DNA of 64,000 nt from Siphonodentalium dalli (lineage: Eukaryota > Mollusca > Scaphopoda > Gadilida > Siphonodentaliidae): the NCBI GenBank assembly GCA_032622095.1, contig CP136067.1, positions 177,290,556-177,354,555 of the forward strand. The letters run 5' to 3'. Below the pieces are notes generated by a model, which worked only from the letters and a program-made list of their open reading frames with translations, ran no database searches and was not told the DNA's origin. Of the stretch, positions 33,664-45,644 are shown in pieces. Each line of letters opens with the position of its first letter. Positions within the stretch are counted from its first letter, which is position 1. Made by a program: the position numbers and the translations under genes.

Positions 33664-34334
33664 GTTCCACCGCACACGCTACGATTAAAATCGTAAGTGG
33701 GGAAAATCGCAGGTGGAGAAAGGTGACTTACCCACAGACGCTACGGTGCTGCGATGTATGCAGCAATGATTTTATCCACATGATCGATCACATGATAACA
33801 AAATGTTATATCACATTCTCCGCATTATGGAATTATATACATATACATGGCATGTATCTCAATTTTCTAAACTATCAAGTGAACTTGAAAGTTCAAGTGA
33901 AATTTGATTTTTTTTTTATTTTGACATTTTTGTACCTGTCAACTCCACAGCTGCCCCAATTTCAACAATTGCGGCAGCCCTCTTCTCCTTGTCTGCATAG
34001 CAGATGGCTGATATGTGGTATAGGCCTGCACTCCCCGTCGTTCCACATTTCCACCAACGTGGCCTCGTTTTTGTAAGTCCAAGAAAGTTTGTGAACTTTG
34101 CGCCATTTTTTAATTTTTCTTTTCGTGGTAATTACAACATGACCAGTGCGACAATGGTCATGTGACAGCTACGATCGCGCGCGTTGCCAATGTCACGCCA
34201 CGATTTTCCTGGTAAAAATCAAACAGTGTTTGATCACTATGACTTGGCTACGATATTGTCGTGGGCATGCCCATTGGATGCTCCACCTGCGATTTCCCCA
34301 CTTACGATTTTAATCGCAGCGTGTGCGGTGGCAC
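33664..34334. mobile_element. TIR element with ~58-bp inverted ends, TA-flanked, containing a MADF relic
   Basis: GTTCCACCGCACACGCTACG... at 33664 and the inverse of GTGCCACCGCACACGCTGCG ending at 34334 agree over ~58 bases with a few differences. The bases just outside read TTA on the left and TAA on the right, so the target duplication is either TA or an imperfect TWA. The interior minus strand carries fragments of a MADF-like protein. No transposase is seen. Confidence 0.75.
33930..34082 (-). pseudogene. MADF-like DNA-binding domain relic, frameshifted
   Basis: Reading the minus strand, WTYKNEATLVEMWND (34082-34038) resembles the first helix of MADF/Myb-SANT-like domains of Harbinger elements. 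In another frame YADKEKRAAAIVEIGAAVELTG (from 33999) resembles the following K-rich helix and the I..IG....L segment. The intervening codons change frame, so the protein is broken. Such domains act as the DNA-binding partner of the PIF/Harbinger transposase. Plus-strand ORFs over this block (33651-34076) are taken to be antisense shadows. Confidence 0.45.
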
Positions 34335-34751
34335 TAAAACAAGTACGGAATCATTTTTCTATTACGCATAGAGCATCGGCGTCTGTTGAATATTGAGTTC
34401 TGAGTCACAAAGCGCCTTTGGAAGCATAACCGTGTGTATGCGATTGCTAGTTATGAGAGGGGTGCACATTCTTAGTGATTTCCTTCCAGCGATAGAAAAA
34501 AAGTGTTTTCTCAGCACATCAGAGATATTTTCACGATTAACTTTGTTGCGAATTTTCCTTGTGAAATGCACAGATTGGCGACAGTGGGTATTTTCATCGA
34601 TCGTATCACTCCCAATAATCCACAATCAAGTTGTCTAAATCAGATTTGGTGAGGGAAATTATAGTAATATCATCTGCAGTTGTCGGTGCGGTGCATTTGA
34701 TTCTGCTAATAGATGCACATTGTCCTGCAACTTCCAATTGCGATGTTACGC

Positions 34752-35205
34752 CAGGGTTCGCACTACCATTTGCCAATGGCAAAAATAATTAACATTTGGC
34801 AAAACATATTTTCATTTGGCAAAAGTTTTGGCAAGTCACTTTTCAATTCCTCAAGAAATTTGAAAAATATTGGCCGATCAATACCATTCATTTCAGGAAA
34901 CTATCACAATATAATTATATTAGTGGTCAAGGGAAAGTTAACACCTTTATTAAGATGCTGTTAATCTGATATCCTTAGCACTGATGGATGAAGGATTACC
35001 AGTATTTAGTGTGGTGGTGGTGTTTACATAGCCAATCCTCTTGTAATGTGCCCTTCTGAAAAAGCAACCCTTCTACAATTTTATTGTTCGGTGATTGGCT
35101 TATTGTTGTATGATGAACCACACAATACGACTCAATGTTGCAGAAAATGATACTATTAGGGATAGAATTTGGCAAATTCGGCGAGTTGAAAATTGATATT
35201 TCCAC
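34752..35205 (+). mobile_element. hAT-like MITE, copy 1 (right end eroded)
   Basis: Begins CAGGGTTCGCACTACCATTT followed by several TTTGCCAAATG/CATTTGGCAAAA words. The interior ('ccaatcctcttgtaatgtg', 'ttgttcggtgattggcttat') matches 44679-45234 in reverse. CAGGG termini suit hAT elements. The right CCCTG end cannot be found. Confidence 0.7.
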
Positions 35206-36308
35206 TGCTAGTCACGAATGAAATAATATGGGATTCACTAAAAACATCAGGTGTTCTATTTAATATATGCTTTAACCATGCCGATAATTATATGTTTAAT
35301 GCTTAAAGTTGCTGAATTATGGAGCATTTTCACTTATAACAACACAACAAATTAGACAATACACGGAACCGATCAGCTGATATGTAACAAACCGCTTTCA
35401 AGAGATGACGACATGACGCCATTCGGCAAGCTACAGTTCAGCTGATTTTACCGGAAGTGAGCTACAGTGAATATATCGTTGTTGAATAACACAATGGTAT
35501 CTTTACTGTCGGTGTTGACAATAAATACGATATTTACGTTGTGTCAATTTCACACTATTTAACGTGAAAGCATAACATAAAATATAGTTAATGTCTATCA
35601 CCACGTGATACACGGCATTTCATCCACTCATAAAATGGACACTGTCGTGAGATTGCCTAAGTAGCCGCTGAGACGATAACCAAACTAACCATCTTATTTC
35701 CGTAACCCTACGTGGCATTATTCGAGTGCTATGATGACAACTGTACATGTTTACGACCATTGAATGTACTCGTCCTAATCCGTTTGATAACTTGTCACTA
35801 TCCACCTAACGACTCGGTCGTTAGAATAATATTATAGTGTCATCGGTTAAAGATTGGGGATTTATACCAGTGATCTCAATGATCCTGCAATGACCTCTTT
35901 TATTCCGAACCACAAAGGGACTGTCCGTCTTTTGACAATCGTAGCTGGTGCCGCGGCGCCGCCAGCTATGGATGAGACTGAATGTAGAGCCCCATGACAT
36001 TTTGAAGCCTGAAATTATACTAGTTTTTGCACAATGAACAACAACTTTCGCACTGATATGAATTGCAAATAGAGTACTAGGTCATTATAATTTGTTTTCT
36101 TTCTAGCCGTTGTCATGTATAAATGTACAAATCCAGGAACATCAAAAGTATATATCAACAAATACCACACACGAATCGAAACGGGTACACTTTATAAACT
36201 ACGAACTGAACTAAAGAACAAACAAAAAAGAAGATCTTCCGTTTGGAAGAACAAATTGTAGAATGTTAAATTTAGTATTTGTGTTTTATTCTTGTGATAA
36301 GATATAAG
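35206..36308. other. Non-coding stretch
   Basis: No gene or recognised repeat. A GC-rich palindrome GGTGCCGCGGCGCC lies near 35949. Confidence 0.3.
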
Positions 36309-36535
36309 TTAAAGCCACGTGGCGGTTTGGGCTCCAAAATACACATAATATTGGCTTTTGAATATTTCTCTGCATCGAAATAGGTCGATACACAGCTGGA
36401 ACTACCTTTCTACGAGCATTATGTAACCCAAAAAGACGCATTCATGGCTTTGAAGTAATGAAAAATACAACTGTGAATACGTTGTTTGGGCCCCAAACAC
36501 AAAACAGCCATTTGCGCGACATGAACTCAATCAAT
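36309..36535 (+). mobile_element. TTAA element family C, copy 3 (right end missing)
   Basis: Starts TTAAAGCCACGTGGCGGTTT and matches family C to about 'gccatttgcgcgacatgaac', then stops. Confidence 0.7.
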
Positions 36536-37462
36536 TGACTGCCTTCTCACGCGCCTTCCACATACTTCGCTGTGAACCAATCTGGCCTGTTTTCAGACAT
36601 TCGATTAACTCTCTTCCTGCCACCATGAATTCTGCATTGTACTTTAAGTTCATATGAATAGAGCTCGAGTAATTTCACGACACTGATAGAGAACCGTAGA
36701 TAGAATATATAAAAGTGTCAATGACACTGTAGCTCAACTTGAGGATTCGTTAATTTTAATCTGAACAGTCAATAGAAATGATAAAGAAGAAGGAATGTCA
36801 AAAAGATTTAGTAAAAGAATTGTATTTTTTATGGCTGCTGGCGACCATGTTTTCCAACGAATTTCGATAAAATTGGATAGCTCCCATCTAGAATCACAAT
36901 AACTGTGGTGACGATCGGATGAGCGATAAGGAATGTAGGGTGTGCCGAAGGATTTAGTTATTAAAAGATTAAAGGCGGGCTGCAGGGTGGGTCGATGGAT
37001 TCAAATTTGAAGTAAAACATTGTTTTATTTATTTTCTCGTAGACATTCTTGATATCAGAGAGTAAACTGAGCGCATGCTATAGTTGGGTTCATCAGCTGG
37101 ATAATGCAGTGCGTTTGTTGGAAATATTTCATATCAAACTCACCAATGACCAGCCTTGAAAATTGTTCTTTTAATTTGTTTAAACAACTTTTTTTTTACA
37201 CAATTAGAACGTATCCCTCATAATGTGAGGGTTGACGTGTATTGTTATAGTAGAATACCATACATTGTGTATACAGGATAATACGTTTCCTCTTCAATTG
37301 CTAGTATGAAGTTGAGATTTATTTTAATTCTCGAACGGGGCGCCTCTTTAAGTTTAGCATGATAACTCTGTTGACAATGATGCGATTTAGGGACTGACAC
37401 GTCGATATTGATGCTTCATGTGATTTGAAACCATAAACACTAGTATACCATTAATAAATGGA
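36536..37462. other. Non-coding stretch
   Basis: A phrase 'atggctgctggcgaccatgtttt' near 36830 is related to the YY1-like units at 8800-9620. No gene is seen. Confidence 0.3.
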
Positions 37463-37578
37463 TGTTGATTTGCTTGCGTTCCATAGCGTATGGATGCATG
37501 TTGGTTTGACATTTTGTACCACTTGAAAATGTCAGACCAACTGGCATCCATACTCTATGGAACGCAACAAAATCAACA
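37463..37578. repeat. Long hairpin (inverted repeat with ~52-base arms)
   Basis: TGTTGATTTGCTTGCGTTCC... pairs with ...GGAACGCAACAAAATCAACA across a loop of about ten bases, with scattered mismatches. It is the length of a long microRNA precursor but more probably a small MITE. Confidence 0.75.
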
Positions 37579-37599
37579 TACCTTACTTATATTTACACT

Positions 37600-37760
37600 C
37601 AACCGAGTCAACTGATAGATTGAAAGAACATTTAGCGCCCATTTCCAACGTTGTTTCGTTGTTCGTTGCAGTTGTGTTTACACAAAATGGAAGCAAGTAG
37701 GGGTCAGCGTGCGACGTCATGTGACGTAATTTATACCAACCAACGTCCTGCATTCATGGT
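37600..37760 (-). repeat. Helitron-like fragment related to 14940-15100
   Basis: The reverse complement shares 'acgtcgcacgc', 'cacttgctt', 'acgttggaaatgggcgctaaat' with the Helitron-like element at 14714-15818. Confidence 0.55.
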
Positions 37761-37899
37761 CCACGGCGCGATTGCACGTGGGAGTGTAAATATTTTATTA
37801 TAAACCAGAAGTTCAGAATAGTAGATGCTATCCATGAACCCACTATACTGTTAGGTTTTGATTATCAGATATCGATATATATATTTAAAAATTTTGGTC

Positions 37900-39290
37900 A
37901 GTCGCCTGGAAAGTTAGGAAATGTATTCCAATGTGGTGTCATATCGTACCATCATTATTCTAGACCAACTACATGCACTAACTGCATGCGATGCTAATGT
38001 GTATTTATTTTCAACATAAATTTTTTTTTTTTTTTTCGTGACCGATTTCGTCATACGAATGGTGGCGATTGCAAGCTTTTAATTTTGTTTTCACATCGAA
38101 ATCTAGGGAATTTATTACAATTTAGTGTAATATCGGACCGTGCATCTGTTAGACCATCTACACGCACTAACATGTGATTCTAAGGATGACTCCCTTCAGA
38201 TTCTCCATTGGTGACTGGGTAGGCGGTTCGTGCATCTGCACCGGCGGTTACTTTTATTTAATTTTACATCTAACAGTCGGATTCAAATGAGACATGCCAA
38301 GGAGATCTTGGGATGAATTACAACAAAATGCTTGATGAAGCCGACACTATGAACCACGTGAACTGGTCACGCACTACTATGTGTAGAAAACGGAAACTGT
38401 CATTGACAATTACGATCATTTGTATTTATTTTCAACGTAAAACTGATTTATTTTATTTTTCGCGATCGACTTGTGTCATACGAATGGTGGCGATTGCAAG
38501 CATTTTTAATTTCTGTTACATCGAACACTAGGGAATTTATAATATTTTAATGTCATATCGGAGCTTGCATCTGTTAGACCATCTACATGCACTAACATGT
38601 GATGCGAAGGCCGACTCCCTTCAGATTCCCCATTGATGACTGTGTGTAGGAGGTTCGACAAGGAGAGTTATCGTGGGATGAATTACAACAGGCTTTATGG
38701 AACCGACACTATGAACCACGTGAACTGGTCACGCACTACCATTTGGAGAAAGGGGAAACTGTCATTGATAATTATGATCATTTGACTTTATTTTCAGCGT
38801 AAAACTGAATTTTTGCGATCGACCGTGTCATACAAATGGTGGCGATTGCAAGCATTTTTCTTTTACATCGAACGCTAGGGAATTTATAAATTTGTTAGTG
38901 TCATATCGGACCTGCTTCTGTTAGACCATCTACATGCACTAACAAGTCTAACATCATGTAATGCTAAGGATGACTCCCTTCAGATTCCCAATTGATGACT
39001 GTGTGTAGGCGAGTCTTGCATCTGTTAGACCATCTACACGCACTAACATGTGATGCCAAGGATGACTCCCTTCAGATTCCCCATTGGTGACTGTGTAGGC
39101 GGTTCGTGCATCTGCACCGGCGGTTACTTTTATTCAATTTTACATATAACAGTCGGATTCAAATGAGACGTGCCATGGAGATCTTAGGATGAATTACAAC
39201 AAAAGTCTTTATGGAGCCGACACTATGAACCACGTGAATTGGTGACGCACTACCCTTTGGAGAAAGGGGAAACTGTTAGCGCAAGTATTT
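37900..39290 (+). repeat. Complex tandem repeat, unit ~360-510 bp, about three units
   Basis: Ordered phrases 'cgaatggtggcgattgcaag', 'agggaatttat', 'tgttagaccatctacatgca', 'gatgactcccttcagattcc', 'tcgtgcatctgcaccggcgg', 'gatgaattacaac' and 'gacactatgaaccacgtgaa' recur. The 'gatgaattacaac' phrase falls at about 38312, 38678 and 39187. A T14-type run lies near 38022-38036. Confidence 0.85.
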
Positions 39291-39510
39291 TTATTCGAGT
39301 TTTTTTTCCTCCAAAAATACCTGGTACTGATGTCGTTGAGATGATAACATTTCAAAAGGAATCAGTCAGTGGTTTCCATTCATTTATCGACATTTATTAC
39401 GTGTTATAATTTCAAAGGGTAAACGTGTGCTGGAAACTTCGTGTGCAGGCCAGACTCGTAGGAAATTTTATCTGGTGTTCTTTTGTAAACAAATATCCAG
39501 TTATGTGACA

Positions 39511-39545
39511 CTAGCTGGAGTACCCGGCGTTTCTCGGGTGAAAAA
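39511..39545 (-). mobile_element. Helitron-like 3' terminus (hairpin then CTAG)
   Basis: On the minus strand ACCCGAGAAACGCCGGGT forms a short hairpin and is followed eight bases later by CTAG and then T, which is the Helitron 3' rule (hairpin, CTRR, insertion before T). The matching 5' end was not found, so the extent is unknown. Confidence 0.5.
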
Positions 39546-40129
39546 TACGTAATTCGTTAGTGGCCCTTCAAGTCATTTAAAGTAGTTATTAGTCATCAGG
39601 GGTAAAAATCTCCTATTTGCACGCCTGTCCGATCATTTTGCTTGTGTGCACCAATTGTCCCACATATCACCTGGGCTGATAGTACACGCTCTTTATTGAT
39701 CATATTTAGTTAAATTAATTATTAAGCCCCTTTTATAAGACATCTGATGTCAACAGGACATATATAATAAGATTATCCGGGTCAAATTATCCATATGTAA
39801 ACATTTTCAGCTCCGAGTAGCCAACCGTTTGGTCGCCTCTAGCAAAAATATGTATAAAATCATTTTGGTGCCCTTTTAATACATCTGATGTGAACGGGGC
39901 CTATCTCATCGGCCCTAATTTACGGCCTTTTTTTGGGTATGCTTAAACATGCTATAGCGAATTTAAAAACAAACTGGATAAAACCTTAGGGGGATGTTAT
40001 AACGCAAAACTATCACCAAGTATTCATAGTAATAATTTTGATGCCCATGAAAAACGTAAGATTCCCTGGCACTAAACCTACAAAATAAGTCTTTTAAAGA
40101 ATACAAGAAAAACTTATCAAAATTGTAAA
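39546..40129. other. Non-coding stretch
   Basis: Two diverged copies of 'cagctccga-tag-cca-acgtttggtcgcct' occur here and at about 40340. No gene. Confidence 0.3.
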
Positions 40130-40245
40130 AAATAATAACAAATGATGAAAAATTGTTAGGCCAATGCATTCTCTTATATATGCGAGGCGACCTATGGTCG
40201 ACTCGCATATATAAGAGAATGCATTGGCACAGGGTATATGGGTTG
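40130..40245. mobile_element. Foldback family E, hairpin core fragment
   Basis: The perfect-looking hairpin 'ccaatgcattctcttatata...ataagagaatgcattgg' around GCGACCTATGGTCG, followed by 'cacagggta', as in family E copies. The TIR itself is missing. Confidence 0.75.
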
Positions 40246-40441
40246 ATACAAAAATCGGACCTGGCACTGAAAGGGTTAATACATCTGGTGTGAACGGGGC
40301 CTACCTCATAACGCTCCCCGAGTTAAATTATACCATACATGTTCAGCTCCGATAGTCCAGACGTTTGGTCGCCTATACGCAAACAAACGAACACACCCAA
40401 TTGAGTTGTATTGGTATAGATAACCACCTAATGCGCATAAG

Positions 40442-40467
40442 ATTGTCCATTAATAAATGGACAATCC
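40442..40467. repeat. Short palindrome
   Basis: GATTGTCCATT-AATA-AATGGACAATC forms an 11-bp stem. The word GATTGTCCA recurs at 40526. Confidence 0.7.
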
Positions 40468-40537
40468 GTACCTAAATTTGCATTAATTAATTGTCAATCC
40501 GACCACGCGTGGCACGCGAGCTTGGGATTGTCCACTA

Positions 40538-40928
40538 AATCACGACATATATAGATAATCCTGCATGTTAGCTTCATATTTAATCTGAAGGGTAATAACT
40601 CTATAAAGAATGTGCTTTTACTAAATAACGGCGATTTGTATTAGAAATTGCAACCCCACAATAGATCAACTCTGGTGAAATATAAGTCAAATTCTTCTAT
40701 TGGGTGGGTGGGCTTGGGGGATGTTTGGGGAACGCTCTTTAAAAACACTTCTTCAAATATTTCCGTTATTTCGTCAAAAACACTTCTTTAAATATCTCCG
40801 TTATTTCGCCAAACACACTTCTTCAAATATCTCCGTTATTTAGTTAATACAAATTAAATTAAATGAGTTATTACCCTTCATATTAAATATGAAGCTAACA
40901 TGCAGGATTATCTATATATGTCGTGATT
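40538..40928. mobile_element. MITE with ~65-bp near-perfect TIRs, family F
   Basis: AATCACGACATATATAGATA... (40538) and its inverse ending at 40928 agree over ~65 bases with one or two differences. The interior has three tandem 'cacttcttcaaatatctccgttatttcg' units (40742-40850) of ~36 bp. No coding sequence. Confidence 0.82.
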
Positions 40929-42770
40929 CTATATATGTCGAGCTGATCACGGAAATGCAAGAACATTCATAGGCCATGTGTTTACCTTTTAAAATAATTC
41001 TCCCAGTGTACGACAGGGCTATCCCGTAGCCACATTTTACCTAAAAAACCCAGAACAACCAGTTAAATAAATTTCCCGCTCACAAAAAACCATTCCCCCG
41101 TTAATTCAGTTATAAATATTCAGATATGATGAACAAATCAAATAAACAAGATTTCATCATTTAATAACCTGTCACATGTATCAGGTGAAGGCCATTCTTC
41201 AGTTACCCTCACCTATAACATTTCATGGTGCACTCGCTTCCCGACTCTGGAACATATTTAGCTCCCTGATTACTATAGCTGCCATCCAGGTAACACAGAA
41301 TTACTGTTCAATAATATTGAATAGTTCAGCCGCAATGGATAATGTTATTGACAATGGGTTTCTCCGTTTTGTGAGATTACCGAGACTCAATGAAGTTGGA
41401 AGTGAGACAATACATGTAACAATCAGCGAAACCCATACTGGCTATCTGATTATTTGCTAATTGATGCGTTATCTCAATATGATACTCTAATCGTAAACGC
41501 AATCAGGCGGGAGAAATAAGCAGAAACTGAGGTTGAAAACGATATTAGAAATATACATGAACAAATGAACAACTGTGATGTTGACATTCGCATAGAGATT
41601 ACAGTTGGCGACGTGATTTTCAACTAAAACCAATGCAATGTGTAAACACTTGATTGCCATTATACAAGCGTTGTGTGTGACGAATTCGAGCCTGTGGCCG
41701 TTGTTACAGCACAAACTGGAAGAATGTAAACGAAGTGCACTGTCGTTGCAGACTTATGCCTGGACATACATGTAAACTAGATCAAACGTGGCTGTCTGTC
41801 AAACGGTGGCAGCTTATGGCCCAGCGCGTGCACGAGACAAAATTGATCAGGACACCAATCGTGCGAAACCGGTCAGTAGTGGCAACAGAGACAGACACTG
41901 TGGGCAATGTTACAGACAATTATGGCAAGTCGAACGCCGAGCACATCGTAGTCCACGATTTGTGGCGATAAGCTGGTCGAGCCTAATGATGGTAAACACA
42001 AACAAGATAAAGAAAAACAGCACGACAACAGTAATCAGGATCGACAAGATGGCGGACCAATAACCACAATACTATTAGGAGCAAGTAATCCCCACAACGT
42101 GCGTGTTGATCATCCGAAAACGAAACGTTTCCAAATACAATGTAGAGTATCCGTTTCTCAAAGACACCCTCTCACCTATTTTAATCGATATATCTCCCCA
42201 GTGTTTTTTAACTCTAGTGGAAAATATGTGCCGTTCAGCTCACTGTCACCTATCGTGACTTTAATTTCAACTGACCGTTTACATCTCATTGGTTAACTAT
42301 AACATAATATATTTTAAAACCAGTAGTTCGCGATGGTATGAAGCGTACGGGTGTGTTCCGGTCTCTCATATGGCCTGAATCCAATGGGGACCATAATAGA
42401 AATAAATGGTTTTAGGACTGTTTTCTTATGCTATCCCCGATGTTTTTGGTCACCTGTTAGTGCCGGACAACTACTTTACATGTTCATACCCTATATAAAC
42501 GCCATACTCATGCTGGGCATTGGTCGGCTACGGTGGTGGTGATGTACCACATGGTACAACACATCCTTCCGTAGATGACCAATGTCCAGTAATATCTCAA
42601 TTAATTTGATATTCTAATTTCTATATCTTTACAATCTGTGTTAGTCTGTCACTTGTCACATGTATATCACATACATACCATATATTCCTGTTTTTTATCT
42701 ATACATGTAGGTTGTCCTACACAAATGTGTGTCTTAAAGACCATTAAAACGTATCTTATCTTAAACGGTT
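40929..42770. other. Non-coding stretch; possible LINE 3' tail near 42690-42765
   Basis: 'gtcttaaagaccattaaaacgtatcttatcttaaa' at about 42731-42765 resembles the end of an L2/CR1-type LINE. Short ORFs at 41176-41460 and 41735-42063 are not recognised. Confidence 0.3.
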
Positions 42771-43013
42771 TATGTGGACATCTTTAACTTTTTCAAGCGG
42801 GTTGAAAATGATAAATCTATTGACCCTAATGTTGTCTCAAGTGTCACTGTTCATCTAGGCACAAATGACAACACCCGATGTCGATATGCTGAATATGTTC
42901 AACTAATTAGTGAAACCAATGCCGAAGTTGTCTACCTTCTTCTCACATGCCGAGTCCAGTGTATGTAGCAATACTCCATGGAATGGACTGGGTATGAGAA
43001 TACACTCATACAA

Positions 43014-43522
43014 CAGGTCTGGCAATTCCCAATTATAGCTACCATAGATATATGTAGCTACATGTATTGTAGCTACATTTGACTATCCTAAAACAATATT
43101 TTACCAATTTGCAAGCATTACGGTGAGCTGTCGTAACTAAGGGTGAGCGGTATTTTGTTGTTACAACTTATGAAACCACTGCCGATGACAGTTCGGTTGC
43201 ACCAGCTTGCGGAATATCCGAGAAGCATAGCTAAGGACATGCATCTGTTTAGAAAATGGTTATGCTATGTGATATGGGACTCAGTTCCATCCATATATCA
43301 TATATTCTTCTATTTAGGTAGATTTTGCTAATTATACATGAAAATTGCAAACAATATTTATTTACGAAAAGTTTAATCAAACCATGTTCTTGTATATTTA
43401 AATGATTGTTTGTTGGATTGGGTTATCTCTCTTCAACCAGATCCACCCATCATCAATAACCATATGTAGCTACAATAGCTACATATGGCTATTGTAGCTA
43501 TATTTGGGGATTGCCAGACCTG
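43014..43522. mobile_element. MITE with CAGGTCTGG termini, family G
   Basis: CAGGTCTGGCAATTCCCAAT at 43014 pairs with the inverse of CAGGTCTGGCAATCCCCAAA at 43522. Subterminal GTAGCTAC/ATAGCTAC palindromes follow on both sides. The CAGG start recalls hAT elements, but no 8-bp target duplication is seen. Confidence 0.75.
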
Positions 43523-43963
43523 AATAATGACAATATAACCATATTGATTAAGCTCTTGTCTGAACAGTTGAAAGAAGTGGCCCGGTTCTCCTGTGTTGAT
43601 AATATGAAAAGTTTGCACATAAAGGCACTGTGCAAACAGCAATTTTTTAAAAGGGCGATTCCTCAGGTGTACACATCAGTCCAAAGAGGAAAGATATCGC
43701 TGAACGTCTGCAAGAAGTGTCGGAACTGAAACGTAGACGTCGTTACAGTCGTCAACTGGGAAATCCTGATAATAAATCACAAAAACATGTGTGATATACA
43801 CGGTGTTGTGCCACGGGGTACAACCCAAAATAGTGACCCCGCTGAACATATCGCTCACATGCTGAGTATTATTGTTCAGTAGTCCGTACTAGTCAATCAT
43901 GACAAATTTAATGTTTAAACCATGAAGTGGACGATTTTACACTTAGCCTCCCTACTAAACATG

Positions 43964-44305
43964 TCCTCGCGGAAATACGCACATATATCGACCTATAATG
44001 TGATATCGGTACAAAGTGTGATTATTTGATTCCGAAATAAGCAGATAATGGACAAGTTATTTCGTTTTATGGCGCGGACCACAGTGAAAAATCATGTTAA
44101 AGAGCGTACAGCTAAAAGTAGTGAGTTTGCTTATTTGTCTCATTGTCCGCACATAATCTGCTTAGAATCGCCTCATCATGAGTCGATAATGTTACGAAAG
44201 TGTTCTCATTTTCCGCATATTATCGACTCAAAATTAGGCGATTCTAAGCAGATTATCCAACTAAAACAATTTCTATTATAAGCAGATAATGTGCTGGTTT
44301 TCGGG
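43964..44305 (-). mobile_element. TIR family H, copy 1 (inverted)
   Basis: Reverse complement matches 59466-59810 and 61040-61390. Its ends read TCCTCGC..AAATACGCACATA and ...CAGATAATGTGC. The interior contains a strong palindrome: 'gataatctgcttagaatcgcct' is inverted at 'aggcgattctaagcagattatc'. Confidence 0.78.
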
Positions 44306-44678
44306 GGAACAAGCTGCCCTACTAGATTCCAAGGACCACGCGGAATGGCTTTCGTCCCATCAGTGTGTGCAGAGATATGGTTCTTAGAGTGAACAATCAG
44401 CTGTGTCAACGTAACTCTATTTTTGCGGCCAAATGGTGATATTAGCATAGAGAAATTTCGATGTTATGTGCAGCCGAAATCGCATGGATCCCGCGCTTTG
44501 TCGATTCAAGAAAATAGAAGGATATATATGAATTATCAGATGCATGTATTACGAATGCTTGATTATTCTTGTAGATCGTTTTGGACGGGAGTAGGTCTAG
44601 CCTTCGCTAATTATGCCTAATATAGTTTAGACACAGGCCTTTGATAATAAAAGCCTATCATATAATAATGTATATAAT
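44306..44678. other. Non-coding stretch; segment shared with 10998-11050
   Basis: 44498-44550 matches the reverse complement of 10998-11050. No gene is recognised. Confidence 0.35.
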
Positions 44679-45234
44679 CAGGGTCCGCGCTGGACCGAAA
44701 TTTACTTTTGCCAAATTATTTACCAAATGAAAATATATTTTGCCAAATTCTTTTAGAATTTGCCAAATATTATCCCCGATAGTATCAGTATCATATTCTG
44801 CAACCTTGATTTGATATCGATAGGAAAGCAGTTACTTTCTAATTATACTCCCATCTCTATTGTGGTTTATCATACAACAATAAACCAATCACCGAACAAT
44901 ACAATGGTAGAAGGGTTTCTTCATCCGAAGGGAACACCACAAGAGGATTAGCTATGTAAATACCACCATCACACTAAATACGGGTAATCTCTCCACCCAA
45001 TCGATATTAATGCTATCAGATTAACTGCATCTTAATGGACCTGCTAAATTTTCTGAAGACATATAAAACACCACTAATATAATTCTATTGTAATAGTTTT
45101 TTTAAATGAATGATATTGTTTGACCGACATTTTCCAACTTTATTGAGGAATTAATAAGTGACTTGCCAAAACGTTTGCCAAATGTGAAATATTTTTGCCA
45201 TTGGCAAATTTGGCAAGTGGCAGCGCGAACCCTG
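44679..45234 (-). mobile_element. hAT-like MITE, copy 2 (full length, inverted)
   Basis: Bounded by CAGGGTCCGCGC (44679) and GCGCGAACCCTG (45234). Many TTTGCCAAAT words are subterminal. The interior is homologous to 34752-35205 in the opposite orientation. An 8-bp target duplication could not be confirmed. Confidence 0.75.
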
Positions 45235-45644
45235 TGTATAGCTTATATTAGTGAATCTTATACAAAAGATGTCGCTGCAATTAAGCCGATAATTAAGGAT
45301 TTCATCTTCAGACGTAAGTTCAGCTCGATAAAGAAATATCTATAAGTAGACACGTGACTAGAGGTGAGGGTTCACACCGACACAATCCGGTAGACCCTAT
45401 TATGAATGCCCTATGTTATATTAATTGAAGTGTGCCAGCGTAAACTGATATGCACAGTCCAGTGAGACAAAATCAGTTGTCTGGATACGGCATGACAACT
45501 ACAGCCTTGTCTGGATTCTGGCCCGCCAAGACGAATGACGTCATAACTGGTTTTAAGCTAACTAATGTACGAAATTGATGAAATACTATCATATTTATTG
45601 ATAACAACTGCATGTTTATAAATAAATATGTCAATTCTTCATAA
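45235..45644. other. Non-coding stretch
   Basis: Nothing recognised. Confidence 0.3.

Noticed and set aside
33651-34076. 141-codon plus-strand ORF
   Set aside because: It spans a transposon end and runs antisense to a MADF-like relic; composition is not protein-like in its centre.
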